Assembly: GCA_015146655.1 (NCBI GenBank)
Contig: VKHL01000030.1
Coordinates: forward strand, 124,001 to 188,000
Length of the DNA: 64,000 nt
Source: Ochromonas danica
Taxonomy: Eukaryota > Sar > Chrysophyceae > Chromulinales > Chromulinaceae
Reading direction: 5' to 3'
The translations under genes and the position numbers were made by a program. The notes below the pieces were generated by a model, which was not told the DNA's origin, searched no databases, and was given only the letters and a program-made list of their open reading frames with translations. Of this stretch, positions 30,936 to 44,700 are shown piece after piece (within the stretch, counting starts at the first letter, position 1; every line of letters starts with the position of its first letter).

Positions 30936-32135
30936 TCAAGATAGAAACTCACGATCCAGTTCCTCTAAGGACAAGTCAAAGCCTTGATCTAGATTTTTAA
31001 CCTCCTCTTTATGCAACACACCACCACCTTGTCCACTGCTGCCATTGCTATGCTGACCAAATGATGCCAGAAGGTTATGAAATTCAACATCAATCTCTTC
31101 CAAGAAGGCATCGAGTTCTTCTGCATGATCAGTATGAACAGACTTAACCAAGTGATCTTCATCATGAAGAATATCTGAATCCCTTAACATACTCGGTCTG
31201 TCTTCCTTGTCTTCCACAGTCACAGTGGCAGATAACATCTCTGCTGGAGGTTCAACCACACTTTCCTTCTTCTCTTCTACAGTAGAACCTTCCTCACATA
31301 AAGAGGATGGCAATGAACCAGGATGAGGACCAGTTAGGCAATCTTTAAAGTCTTCCAACAAGACACTTTCCTCACCCTCAACACTCTCCATACGCCCTTG
31401 CCTCTGTGACTGCATCTCTAATACTTGTGTTACATCATCACGTAACAAAAAGTTACGAATATGACCTACGACAGTCTCGAAGTAAGGGTCATTGGCTTCA
31501 TCAAACTTTTCAACAGCCTGTCGTAACAAACTCATCATTTGCTCAACCAGCACCACTGAAGGCTCAAGACTAAACTGACTTTCAATCTCTTTGGCATTGG
31601 TCATGAACTCATTGGCTGTGAGTAGTGTTGCCTTTAAATGACATTTCTTAGCATCACCAATCATACCCAGACGAGCCATCTGTTCTTTGATATAGTCCAC
31701 ACAGGGGACTGGGTTGGCCATAAGAAACTTGCCAACCTTGCCACTACGGTATTCCAACATTAGCACACTTCCCTCACGATCACCATACATTGATCTTTCT
31801 GTTCGTCTGAATCTAAGTTTTGCCAGAGCAAGAAGTTCATGGACCTCACAGACTTCCGCGCAGCCTAGAGGATAGACGACAGGAACTAGCTCTACAATCT
31901 GATAGCGTGTGATAGCAAGTAGATGCTTATCTTTAAGAAATTGTTTCTGTGTTGCAGGATCAATTCTTAGGACAGCACAGGGAAAGATCTGTCCATCTAA
32001 CGTTTTCAGAGAAATCTTTGAACCAACTTCCACATTATGAGCTAAGACTGTCCCCATACTTTTCCCACCATCATTATTCGACGATAATGATGGAGGCTTG
32101 TTATAATATCCATATAAGCTGGAAAGAAAATTCAT
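30936..32135 (-). CDS. Unknown 399-residue protein, possible PH-like N-terminal fold
   Basis: Single exon. The first ATG is at 32135 (MNFLSSLYGYYNKPPSLS); the frame upstream begins at TTG. Residues about 35-160 look globular and beta-rich: VGSKISLKTLDGQIFPCAVL, KHLLAITRYQIVELVPV and VLMLEYRSGKVGKFL. This would fit a PH-like domain, but no family match is claimed. A helical segment follows (VVLVEQMMSLLRQAVEKFDE), then an acidic disordered tail ending LEELDREFLS. It shares a 232-bp gap with the divergent complex I subunit gene. Confidence 0.75.
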   Translation of the reverse strand: MNFLSSLYGYYNKPPSLSSNNDGGKSMGTVLAHNVEVGSKISLKTLDGQIFPCAVLRIDPATQKQFLKDKHLLAITRYQIVELVPVVYPLGCAEVCEVHELLALAKLRFRRTERSMYGDREGSVLMLEYRSGKVGKFLMANPVPCVDYIKEQMARLGMIGDAKKCHLKATLLTANEFMTNAKEIESQFSLEPSVVLVEQMMSLLRQAVEKFDEANDPYFETVVGHIRNFLLRDDVTQVLEMQSQRQGRMESVEGEESVLLEDFKDCLTGPHPGSLPSSLCEEGSTVEEKKESVVEPPAEMLSATVTVEDKEDRPSMLRDSDILHDEDHLVKSVHTDHAEELDAFLEEIDVEFHNLLASFGQHSNGSSGQGGGVLHKEEVKNLDQGFDLSLEELDREFLS

Positions 32136-32367
32136 TTTTGCTTCATTTCCTAGATGGTGATATGACAAAACAATCGTCTGACCTGATCACACAAACAACC
32201 ACAGACTATCACGCAACGTAATAATAGACAGATTGTTCGATAATTGTTGTTTTGCTGGGGAAATATGCTGTGCACAACAACACAGCAGAGTGGCAGCACA
32301 GCGCTTGTCTTGCCATACTCGTCCATTCTATCGCAACTCCATTCTCCTGAAATAAAAAAATAAAAAA

Positions 32368-32658
32368 ATGTCTGACGATTACTCACAGTTCCGTAACAAG
32401 CTCTCTCCTTATGATAACAAGGTTAGAACTGATAAGTATGCTCGTGAATTTCAAATCGCCGTAGAGAATATGGCTGTTGTTCGGGAACGTCTTTCTGATT
32501 GTATCAGAACTGAAACAATCAATCAATTTACTGCCTGCAAAGAATTAAGAGAGAAATATTTTGCTTTATGTATCGATCGCTTTCATGGCATGCTCTTCGC
32601 ACCTGGTGAGGAGCCTGTGAACAGAGCATTACCTAATATCACCAAAAAGCAACAATAA
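32368..32658 (+). CDS. Mitochondrial complex I accessory subunit, PDSW/NDUFB10-like (fungal 12-kDa type)
   Basis: Single exon of 96 residues. The segment VVRERLSDCIRTETINQF followed by TACKELREKYFALC matches the fungal 12-kDa subunit pattern LVREELEKCYRREGVNHLE-x-C-x-x-LREKYLEL. The spaced cysteines suit intermembrane-space disulfides of this family. The protein would sit on the membrane arm of NADH:ubiquinone oxidoreductase. No cleavable presequence is seen, as usual for this subunit. Assignment rests on this short but specific motif. Confidence 0.78.
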   Translation: MSDDYSQFRNKLSPYDNKVRTDKYAREFQIAVENMAVVRERLSDCIRTETINQFTACKELREKYFALCIDRFHGMLFAPGEEPVNRALPNITKKQQ

Positions 32659-32977
32659 AGAATGATATGGGCTGAGTGAGATCTTCTTCACCCACGCTTT
32701 TTCTTCTACAATGGCGGGAAGAAGATGGAATTAGCTAATATTTACTCTTTGGCATAGTTTACTACAAATGATGATGGTGGGTTTGTAAAGAAGCGTTAAG
32801 ATGAGATCTTCGCAGTAGCACTGACATTTGCTTTACACTCTTGACTCCCACTCTACCCCTTAGAAGCACACTGACACATTTAGACTATTTACAAGCCTAT
32901 TCCTCTAACAACAATATTCTACAATTCAACACGAACAGTATGTACAGAAGTAGTAGCAGACAGAAACTAATAAAACA
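32659..32977. other. Convergent 3' intergenic region
   Basis: Lies between the stops of the complex I subunit gene and the TBC gene. Nothing recognisable was found. Confidence 0.55.
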
Positions 32978-34003
32978 CTAAAGCAAACAATGATTAATCA
33001 AATCGTTAAAAAGGTCTTTTGGAATGAAAGGTACCAGCCGCAACGCTGTAGTAACCACAAGATCACTTTCTAATAGACCTTGTTGTATAACACAAGAAAC
33101 ACCATAGCTTGTTGATTCAGCCATGATACGTTCTCGCAATAGAATGAGATGAGCAGCAAACAGTATGAGATTGAAGTGAACACCAAAGGCAAAAATCGCA
33201 TCCCAAAGGCGAATCACTTCAGATAAAGGTTGCATATTGGCTAGTAAGGTTAAGATAAAGCGAATAGAGAAGATAGAGACATCTCGTAGCTTAGCAATAA
33301 TGACTGCATGAAGCTGCGGGTCAAGGCAGAGCAATAGACGTGACAATAGCGCACTTCCCTTATGAACACCTTCCAGATTCTTTCTGACATAGCTTGGCAT
33401 ATGACATGAAAGTAATCGACGATAACAATAGTAACTATCTAACTCAGGCATGACAATAAGGAAAGGTCCTAAAAGAACATTCATACCTTGGACGTAACCA
33501 TGATCTGCTGAAATGGCATTAAGTAGACGTAATAATGTTTCTTCATTAATACGTGTCCAAAATTCAGTATTTTTCTTAAATGTACGAAAAGTATCTTCTT
33601 TGATTTTTTCATCAAATGTTTGATTTTCAAGTTTCATTTGATATTCTTCGACATCAAAAGAAAGTGAAACACCAAGAAAGATCTTCCAAAGTTTAGACCG
33701 TAGACTAGTCCCACCAAAGGGAATATTAGATGGTAAACCATGATCAAGAACTAATTTTCTGAGTTCAAAGATATTATCAGCTAAGGATGGTTGATTCTTC
33801 ATAGTTAATAAGTCTTCATAACGTGTTGTTAGGAGAAGATCATCTTCGCTAACTTCAGGAACAGATTCTTCGGTACGATTTTGATTTGATAAGACGAATT
33901 CTCTAGCTTCTTTTACTGCTTCTAATACTGGAGATAGTTCTATCATTTGATTTATTTTATTATTGACGTGTTCTTTTGTCATCAGTTCCCTTCGTTTTGT
34001 CAT
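32978..34003 (-). CDS. TBC-domain GTPase-activating protein, Bub2/Cdc16-like
   Basis: Single exon, 341 residues, typical of the short Bub2 type. The TBC domain runs from about 95 to 320. It contains LRSKLWKIFLGV, the arginine finger KIKEDTFRTF, the glutamine finger DHGYVQGMNVLLGPFLIVM, GVHKGSALLSRLLLCLDPQL and IRLWDAIFAFGVHFNLI. Both catalytic fingers are present, so it should stimulate GTP hydrolysis. Fungal Bub2 with Byr4/Bfa1 restrains the Tem1/Spg1 GTPase at the spindle pole in mitotic exit. Another small TBC protein of Rab type is the alternative. It is head-to-head with a VPS9-type Rab activator gene. Confidence 0.88.
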   Translation of the reverse strand: MTKRRELMTKEHVNNKINQMIELSPVLEAVKEAREFVLSNQNRTEESVPEVSEDDLLLTTRYEDLLTMKNQPSLADNIFELRKLVLDHGLPSNIPFGGTSLRSKLWKIFLGVSLSFDVEEYQMKLENQTFDEKIKEDTFRTFKKNTEFWTRINEETLLRLLNAISADHGYVQGMNVLLGPFLIVMPELDSYYCYRRLLSCHMPSYVRKNLEGVHKGSALLSRLLLCLDPQLHAVIIAKLRDVSIFSIRFILTLLANMQPLSEVIRLWDAIFAFGVHFNLILFAAHLILLRERIMAESTSYGVSCVIQQGLLESDLVVTTALRLVPFIPKDLFNDLINHCLL

Positions 34004-34154
34004 GACAGCAGTTGATCAACTGACCACTATTGTTACTATTCCCGCGCAATCGTTGCTCGTCTTGTGCTCTGTGAAGTTAAACCTTGATTTTGCAGTTCTG
34101 GCATTCTGGCTCTAGTTCCGCTCACTCACACAACACAACAAGAAGAACCAAAAA

Positions 34155-34284
34155 CTCAACAAGAGGAAGAAGAGAGAGAGAGAAAGAAGAGAATAAGAGA
34201 GTAAGAGAGTTAGAGAGAAAGAGAGTAAGAGAGAAAGAGAGTAAGAGAGTAAGAGAGTAAGAGAGTAAGAGAGTAAGAGAGAAG
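34155..34284. repeat. GAGAGTAAGA-type purine-rich repeat
   Basis: Tandem GAGAGTAA and GAGAGAAA units fill most of the 286-bp gap between the divergent TBC and C1/VPS9 genes, directly upstream of the latter's start codon. It is likely the 5' leader or promoter of the C1/VPS9 gene. Confidence 0.9.
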
Positions 34285-34289
34285 GCCTG

Positions 34290-36095
34290 ATGAAAACGAA
34301 GACATCTCCTAATCAAGACGATATTATTACTAATACCCTTCTATATGGTATCTATCATCCTAAGAATTTCCATTCTTTTCAACCAACTTTAAAGTTATTT
34401 CTTCCTGTGACTTGTCCAGTCTGTCATGATTTGATTTATCCTCTAAGAGAAGCTTGTTATTGTCTACGATGTGATCTATACTCTCATCGAAAATGTATTC
34501 CATCTCAACAATCATGTCGACTGTTCACTTTTGATCATCCTCAATCATCTTCTCTATCCCCTCCTTCTACTACTACTGCTACTATTCCTATGGTATCAGA
34601 TCTCAGTCAGTCCATGGTATCATCACAAGAAGAATCATTAAGAGAATACTCTCCTGTCTTTGCTGTGAAGTTAGAGCATATTGTAGAGAAGGCATGTATG
34701 ATTCCCACTGTGTTAGGTCATTTACCTGAACCACGTAGTCAATTTTGTATTTGGAAGTCCATCCTCCGAGCAGTGGCAATGCGTCAACCTAATCTCTCAG
34801 ACCAGATTCTTCATCTTGAGCCAGAAATGCAAATAGAGGAGATGAGCGAAGTGGTCAAAGAGGCTCTACAAGATAAAGCTACTTTCCCTGCACAAGTAGC
34901 GTTAAGTTGTCTTTTGGTATTCCTCTCATTAAACTTCAACACACCTAGTGCTACAAGTATGGATGATGTGTCTATAACAGTAGACAAGATGTTAAGTCAT
35001 GCTAGAGAATGTATCGATTGTGTAGTTTGTGCTGTGATTACCTTATTACCTTCCACTGATCTTAGTCGTGACTCTGTCCTCACAGCTATCACAACCACTG
35101 CTGATCGATTTATGCTGACACAAGAATCTTCTGCTATGTATGAGAGGATTATGCATGAAATAAAGAGTATCAGACAGCCTAAGATCAAGAAAGCATCAAG
35201 TCTGGGTATTGCTTTCTTCCCTGACCGTTGGAAAGCTCGTTGTGTGAGATATAGTGCCCGTATTGCACGAGAACATGCCCCTATCGACAAATTGAATCAT
35301 CTTATACGTTATTTACAATTCATTGCAACTCTTGCTAGTAGACAGCTTAGTGAGATGACGATGTCTGACCCCTCAGCCTGCACTACTGCCACTGATGCAG
35401 GGAGACTTAATAGGAAGAAGAAGAAGAAGAAGAGGACTAAGAGTATGGGGTTTGTTAGTATTGATACTGATGAAGAAGAAGAGGCTGAAGAAGCTGAAAG
35501 AGCAGCACAAGAGGTAGTACTGGAACACAGGGAGGGAGAGGTTGATGGGGGAGGAGGTTCAGAGGAGGGGTCTGTAGGGGACAGTCCTTCCAGTGGATGG
35601 ATTACCTACAATTCTAATGTTGCAGCTCTTTATGATAGTGGACTAAGCACTGAAAGCAAACAATCTCACCTCACTGTAGGCTTGGAGAAGACTGGTTTGG
35701 AAGAAGACGACGACGAAGAAGAGGAAGAGGAGGAAGAAGACGATGATGCGTCAGAGGAAGAGGAAGATGAGGAAGACCCTGTTGAAAAGAAAGCAAAAGA
35801 GGACTCAGACTTGGAAGAGCAAGAAGGGATGGTAATGGTGGCAAGGCAGCAGTCAGAAGTCTCTCCCCCAGACACTGACCAGCTGCTACACCTCTTCGCT
35901 TATATCCTTGCTGTTCAACAGCGTGAAAGAGTCATTGACTGGTTTGCAGAGTGTCGCTTTATGGGGTCGGAGTTAGTTAATGGGGATCTTCACTTGATGA
36001 GTGGTGCACAAGGTTATGCCCTCGTCACACTTCAACAAGCATTGTCTTCGATTCTGGAAGATCCAGAGGAGGGCAAGGCTTGGGGTTTTCATTAG
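34290..36095 (+). CDS. C1-like zinc finger plus VPS9-like domain protein (putative Rab5-family GEF)
   Basis: Single exon, 601 residues. An atypical C1/zinc-binding module lies at about 28-75: HSFQPTLKLFLPVTCPVCHD, CYCLRCDLYSHRKCI. From about 225 to 590 the pattern of a VPS9 domain can be followed: TFPAQVALSCLLVFLSL, then REHAPIDKLNHLIRYLQFIA, and at the end PDTDQLLHLFAYILAVQQRE and SGAQGYALVTLQQALSSI. A ~175-residue Lys- then Asp/Glu-rich insertion splits the VPS9 region. VPS9 domains exchange nucleotide on Rab5-type GTPases at endosomes. Assignment of the VPS9 part is tentative because of the insertion; the zinc module is clearer. Confidence 0.7.
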   Translation: MKTKTSPNQDDIITNTLLYGIYHPKNFHSFQPTLKLFLPVTCPVCHDLIYPLREACYCLRCDLYSHRKCIPSQQSCRLFTFDHPQSSSLSPPSTTTATIPMVSDLSQSMVSSQEESLREYSPVFAVKLEHIVEKACMIPTVLGHLPEPRSQFCIWKSILRAVAMRQPNLSDQILHLEPEMQIEEMSEVVKEALQDKATFPAQVALSCLLVFLSLNFNTPSATSMDDVSITVDKMLSHARECIDCVVCAVITLLPSTDLSRDSVLTAITTTADRFMLTQESSAMYERIMHEIKSIRQPKIKKASSLGIAFFPDRWKARCVRYSARIAREHAPIDKLNHLIRYLQFIATLASRQLSEMTMSDPSACTTATDAGRLNRKKKKKKRTKSMGFVSIDTDEEEEAEEAERAAQEVVLEHREGEVDGGGGSEEGSVGDSPSSGWITYNSNVAALYDSGLSTESKQSHLTVGLEKTGLEEDDDEEEEEEEEDDDASEEEEDEEDPVEKKAKEDSDLEEQEGMVMVARQQSEVSPPDTDQLLHLFAYILAVQQRERVIDWFAECRFMGSELVNGDLHLMSGAQGYALVTLQQALSSILEDPEEGKAWGFH

Positions 36096-36223
36096 CATAT
36101 GATATATATACTTATTACAGTCTTCATACAATAGCTTTCATACAATCATGCTCATATTAAAAGCACACACCAGTCATTTGTTCCCACGTTACAACACCTT
36201 CTTTTGCCTCTAGATTTTCAAAT

Positions 36224-36226
36224 CTG

Positions 36227-36323
<97 letters not shown>

Positions 36324-36324
36324 C
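36224..36324. repeat. (GGCTCT)n hexanucleotide repeat
   Basis: About 17 uninterrupted 6-bp units lie 45 bp before the CTNNBL1 start codon. They give spurious Trp-Leu or Pro-Glu dipeptide ORFs on the two strands. Confidence 0.97.
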
Positions 36325-36368
36325 GTGAGACAAGACAAGGGCATGAGACAGTCAAAGAAGTCGTGGAA

Positions 36369-38802
<2,434 letters not shown>

Positions 38803-38965
38803 AAGAGTGCTATGGTAGCTAACAGTCCTCAATGGTTTGGTGTAAAGTCTTATTAAGTTAAGTTGTTCTAGATGACCAAATCTGCAGATTTGGGGTTGTG
38901 GCTGCTGGGGAGCAGTTGGTCCATTGATTGAGATCGATAAGTTTGATTTGAAACATTCGAGAACC

Positions 38966-41552
38966 ATGAGAAAGTCTGCCATTATAGTTGATTTATCTCG
39001 TCGAGCAATGAAGCATAAGTTCATTTCTACCTGTAGACAATGGGTAGTAGGAAGTTTTATTGTTGCTGTGGCTGTAACTTTCGTTCCTGCAGGTACAGTA
39101 AATTATGTCACTCAACTAACAACACACCAACACATCTTCTACATTCACTGATGACTCCCTCCCCCCCCCACCCACCACCACATACACACTGCGTCTTTGT
39201 ACCTCTGTGACATATACTAACACACACACTCTGTCTCTTTGTCCCTCCCTACCCAACACACATTCTCATATGAATGAACATGTTTGACTGATGAAAATAG
39301 GAATCTATGTCCAGATCTTCTTTTGGGTGTTTACTATCATTTGCATGTTGTATTACTTCCAAGTTATGAAAATGCAAGACATAGTGAATGAGACTGCTAG
39401 ACGATCAAGTGCTATTATGTCTTCTACACTTCCTTCTTCTGTATCAGTACCAGCATTATCATTACCTTTACCTCTCTCATCTCTAGCAGCCAAAGAGACA
39501 TCGAATGCTCAGCCTCCTGTGGTCTCTCCACTCCCTCCCACAACCCCTGCAGCTTCTCTATCTCCTTTACTCGCTGCTACCTCTCCTCCACCAGGTCCAC
39601 ATGGCAATGCTAACCTACGCCTACCTGAGGCATCTAGACTTGCTGATAATGTATTCTTGAAGACTAGAACTGCTGTTTCTTCTTCTTCTACTAGCACAGG
39701 TCTATCAGACAGCAACGGCTACAATAACCAATCAAACACATTCTCAACTACATCAGCTTCAATAAGAGCACCATTGCCTCCTTTAGTATCTCAGATACCT
39801 GGTCTGTCCTCTCCTTCTAACCTCACCGCTACTAGTTCTACAACCAACAATCCTCAGACACTCTATACACCAACTAACACTTTACGTAGTCAACAAGGAA
39901 ATGGTTATCATATCTCTCCTATGAGTGTAGGACGTAGTCCAGCGGAACCTTCTACAGTAGGAACAATGCGATGGGGACTGACAGGTTCTCTTCGTCTTCG
40001 TGATAGTCTCTTAGCTTTGAAATTAAATCAAATCCGTGATGAATGGATTGAAGATCTTCGTTTAATCCTTGGTAAACATCTATTACAAGTTGTTAAAGTA
40101 TTTGATCAAGCTGCTATGGAATTATCCACAACATTAAATCGTATGGCAGGTCCACCTACTAATCTCTTACAACCTGATGATTTAAAGAAAGCACTACTTC
40201 TTATTGAAAGATCAACAGATCAAAGAAGATTAAAACTTGCTAATGGAAGTGCTATCTCTATTGATGAAGTGTTAGCCTTTTGCAAACAAATTAATATCCC
40301 AACTGAGATTCTTCATCGTTATGAAGTTGCTAGTTCCTTCTTTCGTCTTTGTCAATCTATGTTAGATAGTAAGATGACTGCTGCTGGTTCGATGGAAGGT
40401 GGAGAAGAAGAAGATCGTTATTCTTCTATCAATAATCAAGTAGTAGGTAATGGTGTAGAGGAAGAGATGCAGTTGTTTGCTATGCCACAACTTGGTAGTA
40501 GTCAGATTGGTGGCAAGAAATGCTTTCTAGCACGTTTAAAGGATATGATGCAACATAGTATGGATGGTCGAATTCGTGTACAATGGTCACATGGTTATGG
40601 TGCAACAGCTATGGGAGGCAATCCATTTATCTCCTCCTCCTCTTCTACTACTTCTAACTCATTAACTGATCAAGAGATTGTTATTGCAGTCTTTTTACAT
40701 AAATGTGATTCTCTTGCTGCTTGGAAACCTGCCTTTTCTCATCTCAAGTAAGTCTCTTTTATTTCACTAATATTCTCTTCGATATGATGGACTAACAACT
40801 TGTTGTGTCATCTAATGTCATATGTTATGATATGTTATGTGTAATACGTACGTCACCATAGATTTAGTCAGACACACTATGCAACTGGAATTAAAGATGT
40901 TCAACGTATTTCTAATTCTCTCTTACAAAGCAACTCTGGTCGTAGTTCTAATGCTTCTTCCAATTCATTGAGATCTAATAGTAATAGCTTATCTTCGGAT
41001 AGTTGGTGTATTTGCTTTTTATTGAATACACAACCATTACAGTCTATGGACTCATCAGAAGATAAACTTGCTTCTCCTTTCTCTTCATCATCTGGTATCT
41101 ATCATAGTATGAATGCTGGTTCCAACTATCCACATTTTGATATCTATCGTGCTAGTCTACGTGGTTCTTCTGTAAAGGAAGTACTATGTGTTGAGAGAGG
41201 ACGTAATGATTGTTTTGAAGCTATGTTGATCTTACTCATTGTAATCTTCATTACTTATCAATATACAGATGAAGAATATAGTGATTCTAAAGGTAACTTC
41301 CATCGAAGTACACGTTATGGAAATAATACTGAATCAGCTTTCTCAGGTCCAGGTAGTAGTAGTAGTATGGTGTTAGACTATGCTGTAGCGAAGGACTTAT
41401 TGAGAGAGATCATGGGTAATGAAGGATTGGATACTTTACTTTCTCCTTTAGAACCAACTGATCAACATATGGAGATGTTGTCTACTACTACTACGTTTGG
41501 ACAAAGTGGGAAAGAATCTACTGGGAGTGCTAAAGGATTGTTTGCGCGGTAA
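38966..41552 (+). CDS. Unknown membrane protein with Ser/Thr-rich central region
   Basis: Three exons (38966-39092, 39301-40747, 40862-41552) join to 754 residues. Two adjacent hydrophobic segments sit at the N-terminus: WVVGSFIVAVAVTFVPAG and IYVQIFFWVFTIICMLYYF. Then comes a Ser/Thr/Pro-rich linker of about 190 residues. A helical globular part follows (LRDSLLALKLNQIRDEWIED, LLIERSTDQRRLKLANGSAI). A third hydrophobic stretch, AMLILLIVIFITYQY, lies near residue 640. No family is recognised. Splice phases are consistent, supporting a real gene. Confidence 0.75.
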
Positions 41553-41782
41553 TAATAATAATGAACAATGAACAATGAGAACAAAGTTACAGTAGCTAGT
41601 TTACAATATGCAATAGTTGTAACTTGCTGTTAAACCATAACAAACAACATTTACTACCACTACTTGCTTTATATATATACACACACACATATATATATAT
41701 ATACAACTAGGCTACATCACCTTAGGTTATACTAGTACTTACCTCTTAACGAGCTAACCTCTTGTATAGAATGAAGTGGTTG

Positions 41783-44700
41783 TTAGCTGTCTGCTCGTTT
41801 AGGATCAGTTACTCTGACTAACTCTCTTAATCGTTGAATTTCCATATTTTGTAAACGAATCTTTTCTTCCATTAAAGCCATCTCAACTTGCATGTTATTA
41901 ACTTCTGTTTCTTTTACTTCCATCTTTTCCCATAAAAATTGTAAAGTACCTTCTGTTTTAGACTTATCAATATAAACCATATCTGTAAAATATGGTAATT
42001 GTTGTTGTTGTTCTGTTAGTACAGGATTGGTTAGAAGAGGATGTATCCAACTATTAGGAGTTGTTGAATTATCAACTTGACTATTACCATTACCATAACC
42101 ATTACTATTACTATTACTATTCACATTGAAAAATCGGATATCATTATCTACTAGCATGTTATCACCATTACCATCATCATTACCATTACCATCCATATCT
42201 CTCTCATCATCATCTACACTATTAGAATGATAAGAAGAAGAGAATGGTCTTTCTGGTATAGTAGAAATAGTCAATGTAGTAGGCTTTCTTGATTTTTGTT
42301 GACTTGTTGGTTTTGTTGATGAAGATGGACGTAATGGAGAATTAGGTAATGATAATGATGACATAGGATTACTACCTGAAGCAGCAGAGACAGAGACAGA
42401 GAGAGCAGAAGCAGAAGCAGATTGACTTTGTGCTAGAAGTAAATCAGTAATACTTAAATCACGTAATGGTGATGGTGGGACATTAAGAGGTTCTTCACGA
42501 TCTTTTAACCAATTTGTTGGAACACGACTATTAATATCAGGTGTTGGAATACGACCATTTAACATTCGTTGAAATGTTGCACTTGTTAATGGACGTGACA
42601 TGGATACCGACATTGATGAAGTTGAAGTTGAAGTTCTAGGTTGACCTTCAATTTGCATGAGAACATTATGAATATCATAACATGTTGTTTTCAATGCTTC
42701 TGTCTTTCTACCTAAAATATGGAAAGTTGGTAAATCTAATAGATATCTGAATAGTTCACGTATGGTAATATCATGATGTCTTCTTGATCCCATACCAACT
42801 GCTAATAGAGTTGATTCAATAGTATTTTCTAATTCTGTTAGTATAATATCAGGAATATGATTTGGCATACAACCACCACTTTTAGATGTCATTTCATTTG
42901 CATAATGTTGAAAGAAAGGTTGATAGATCATATTGGCATCATTATCATCATTATCATCATTAGTATCTTCTTCTTTGTGTTCACCTGTGGGACGATTGTC
43001 TAACTTGGAGGAGTTTGGCTGCTGTTGTTGTTGTTGCTGTGGTGTTGGTGGGATTGGCCTAGCAGCAGTGTTAGCAGTGTTAGTGTTAGTAGTAGCACTG
43101 TGTGTACAATCTCCAATTGCTATAATATAGACACCATGTTCTAAGAAATCTCGTGATCGTAACTCCATCACTAATCGTAATTCAAATAGAAACGAATTAA
43201 TAGATGATGTCTTCTCTAACTGACCAATTGAGAATGTGTTGGAGTTAATAGCATAGCGAGATAAGACAATCCCCATTGCTTTACATTGAGTCATCTTGAC
43301 TAAGATAGATTGATAGAACTCTCTTCTCTTCTTCTCATTATGGTTATTATTATCATTATAGTCATCATCTTCTAATAGACTAGTTGATAGTTTGAGTTGA
43401 TAAGAGGATAAGAGAGAAGTCATTGTTTTGATGTGACTCTCATCTGACACTTCTTCCTCTATTGCTGACACTGGTTGTTGTTGTTGTCGTTTATTACCAT
43501 TACTATTACTATTACCATTACTATTACCATTACTATTACCATGACTATGGTGTGAAGATGGCGATGACCCTTCTGTCACTGCTGTTATTGTTCTTGCTAC
43601 TGCTACTGCTGGTGATGTTGTTGTTGATGTCATATTAGACGATTCTCCTTCTATATCTGCTGTAGGATGATGACGACGATGACGATAAGAAAGAAAGAAA
43701 TCATTAACTGCTGGCATACCAGGATATCGTATTCCATCACTACCACTACTACCACTACCACTACCCACCATGTCATCATTGTCATCATTACTATTATTAC
43801 TGCCATGGCCATGGTGATGAGGATGATGGAAGAGAGGATGAGATAGGCAATAAGATACTTCAGGTCGTTGTTCAGGATTCAAAAAAAAGATTTGTTCTAA
43901 TAGATTCCTAACAATAGGATATTGAACAATACGATTCATTCTTTTCTTCTTTACAGGTTCAGGCCATTGGGATAAGATTTCTATTTGATCATTATCAATA
44001 TCATGATAACTAGTAGTTAAGAATAATGGTTCACTGGTTATCATATGATAGATAATACTACCAATAGACCATAGATCCATACTAGACTTAGCCACTAAAC
44101 CAGATGATGACGTTGACGTTGACGTTGTTGACGATGACTCGTCATAGTCTTTAAATGACTTCTTCTTTCGTTCTAATGTTAGTAGATAATGTGCTATTTC
44201 AGGACTAGCATAAGCTAATGTTCGTTGTTTCGAATCTATTCGAATTGTTTCTTGTCTTGTCATATCAGCTGAATGATCAAAATCACCTAAGACTAGACGT
44301 CCATTATAATAGAACACATGGCCCACTAGTAGTAACAGACACACAACAAGAAAGAGAGAGTTAGTTAGATGATAACTATACATACATAGTATACATACTA
44401 GACCAAACTATAACATTAGACTACAACATTACAGAGGGGTGGAGGCAGAAACCCGTAGTTTGTGACATAAAAGTCAAACTTATGCATAGTCAAAGTCAAT
44501 ATTTATCACTTTTGACTTTCCACCCGTGGTAATTGTTGTAGTTTGGTCATAGTAGTAATGATGAGAACAAGTAAATAGTGATGAAAGACTTACCATGTAT
44601 ATTACCATGTACTAGACCAACTTGATGTAGATATTGTATTGCTTCTAGTAGATGTCGACTATATTGAGTTATAACTCGTAAATCCTTGCCAGCAAAGTCA

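Noticed and set aside
44400-44540. Dyad-rich sequence with GACTTT/AAAGTC repeats
   Set aside because: It lies in the intron of the ankyrin-pseudokinase gene (44326-44593) and the arms are short and imperfect.
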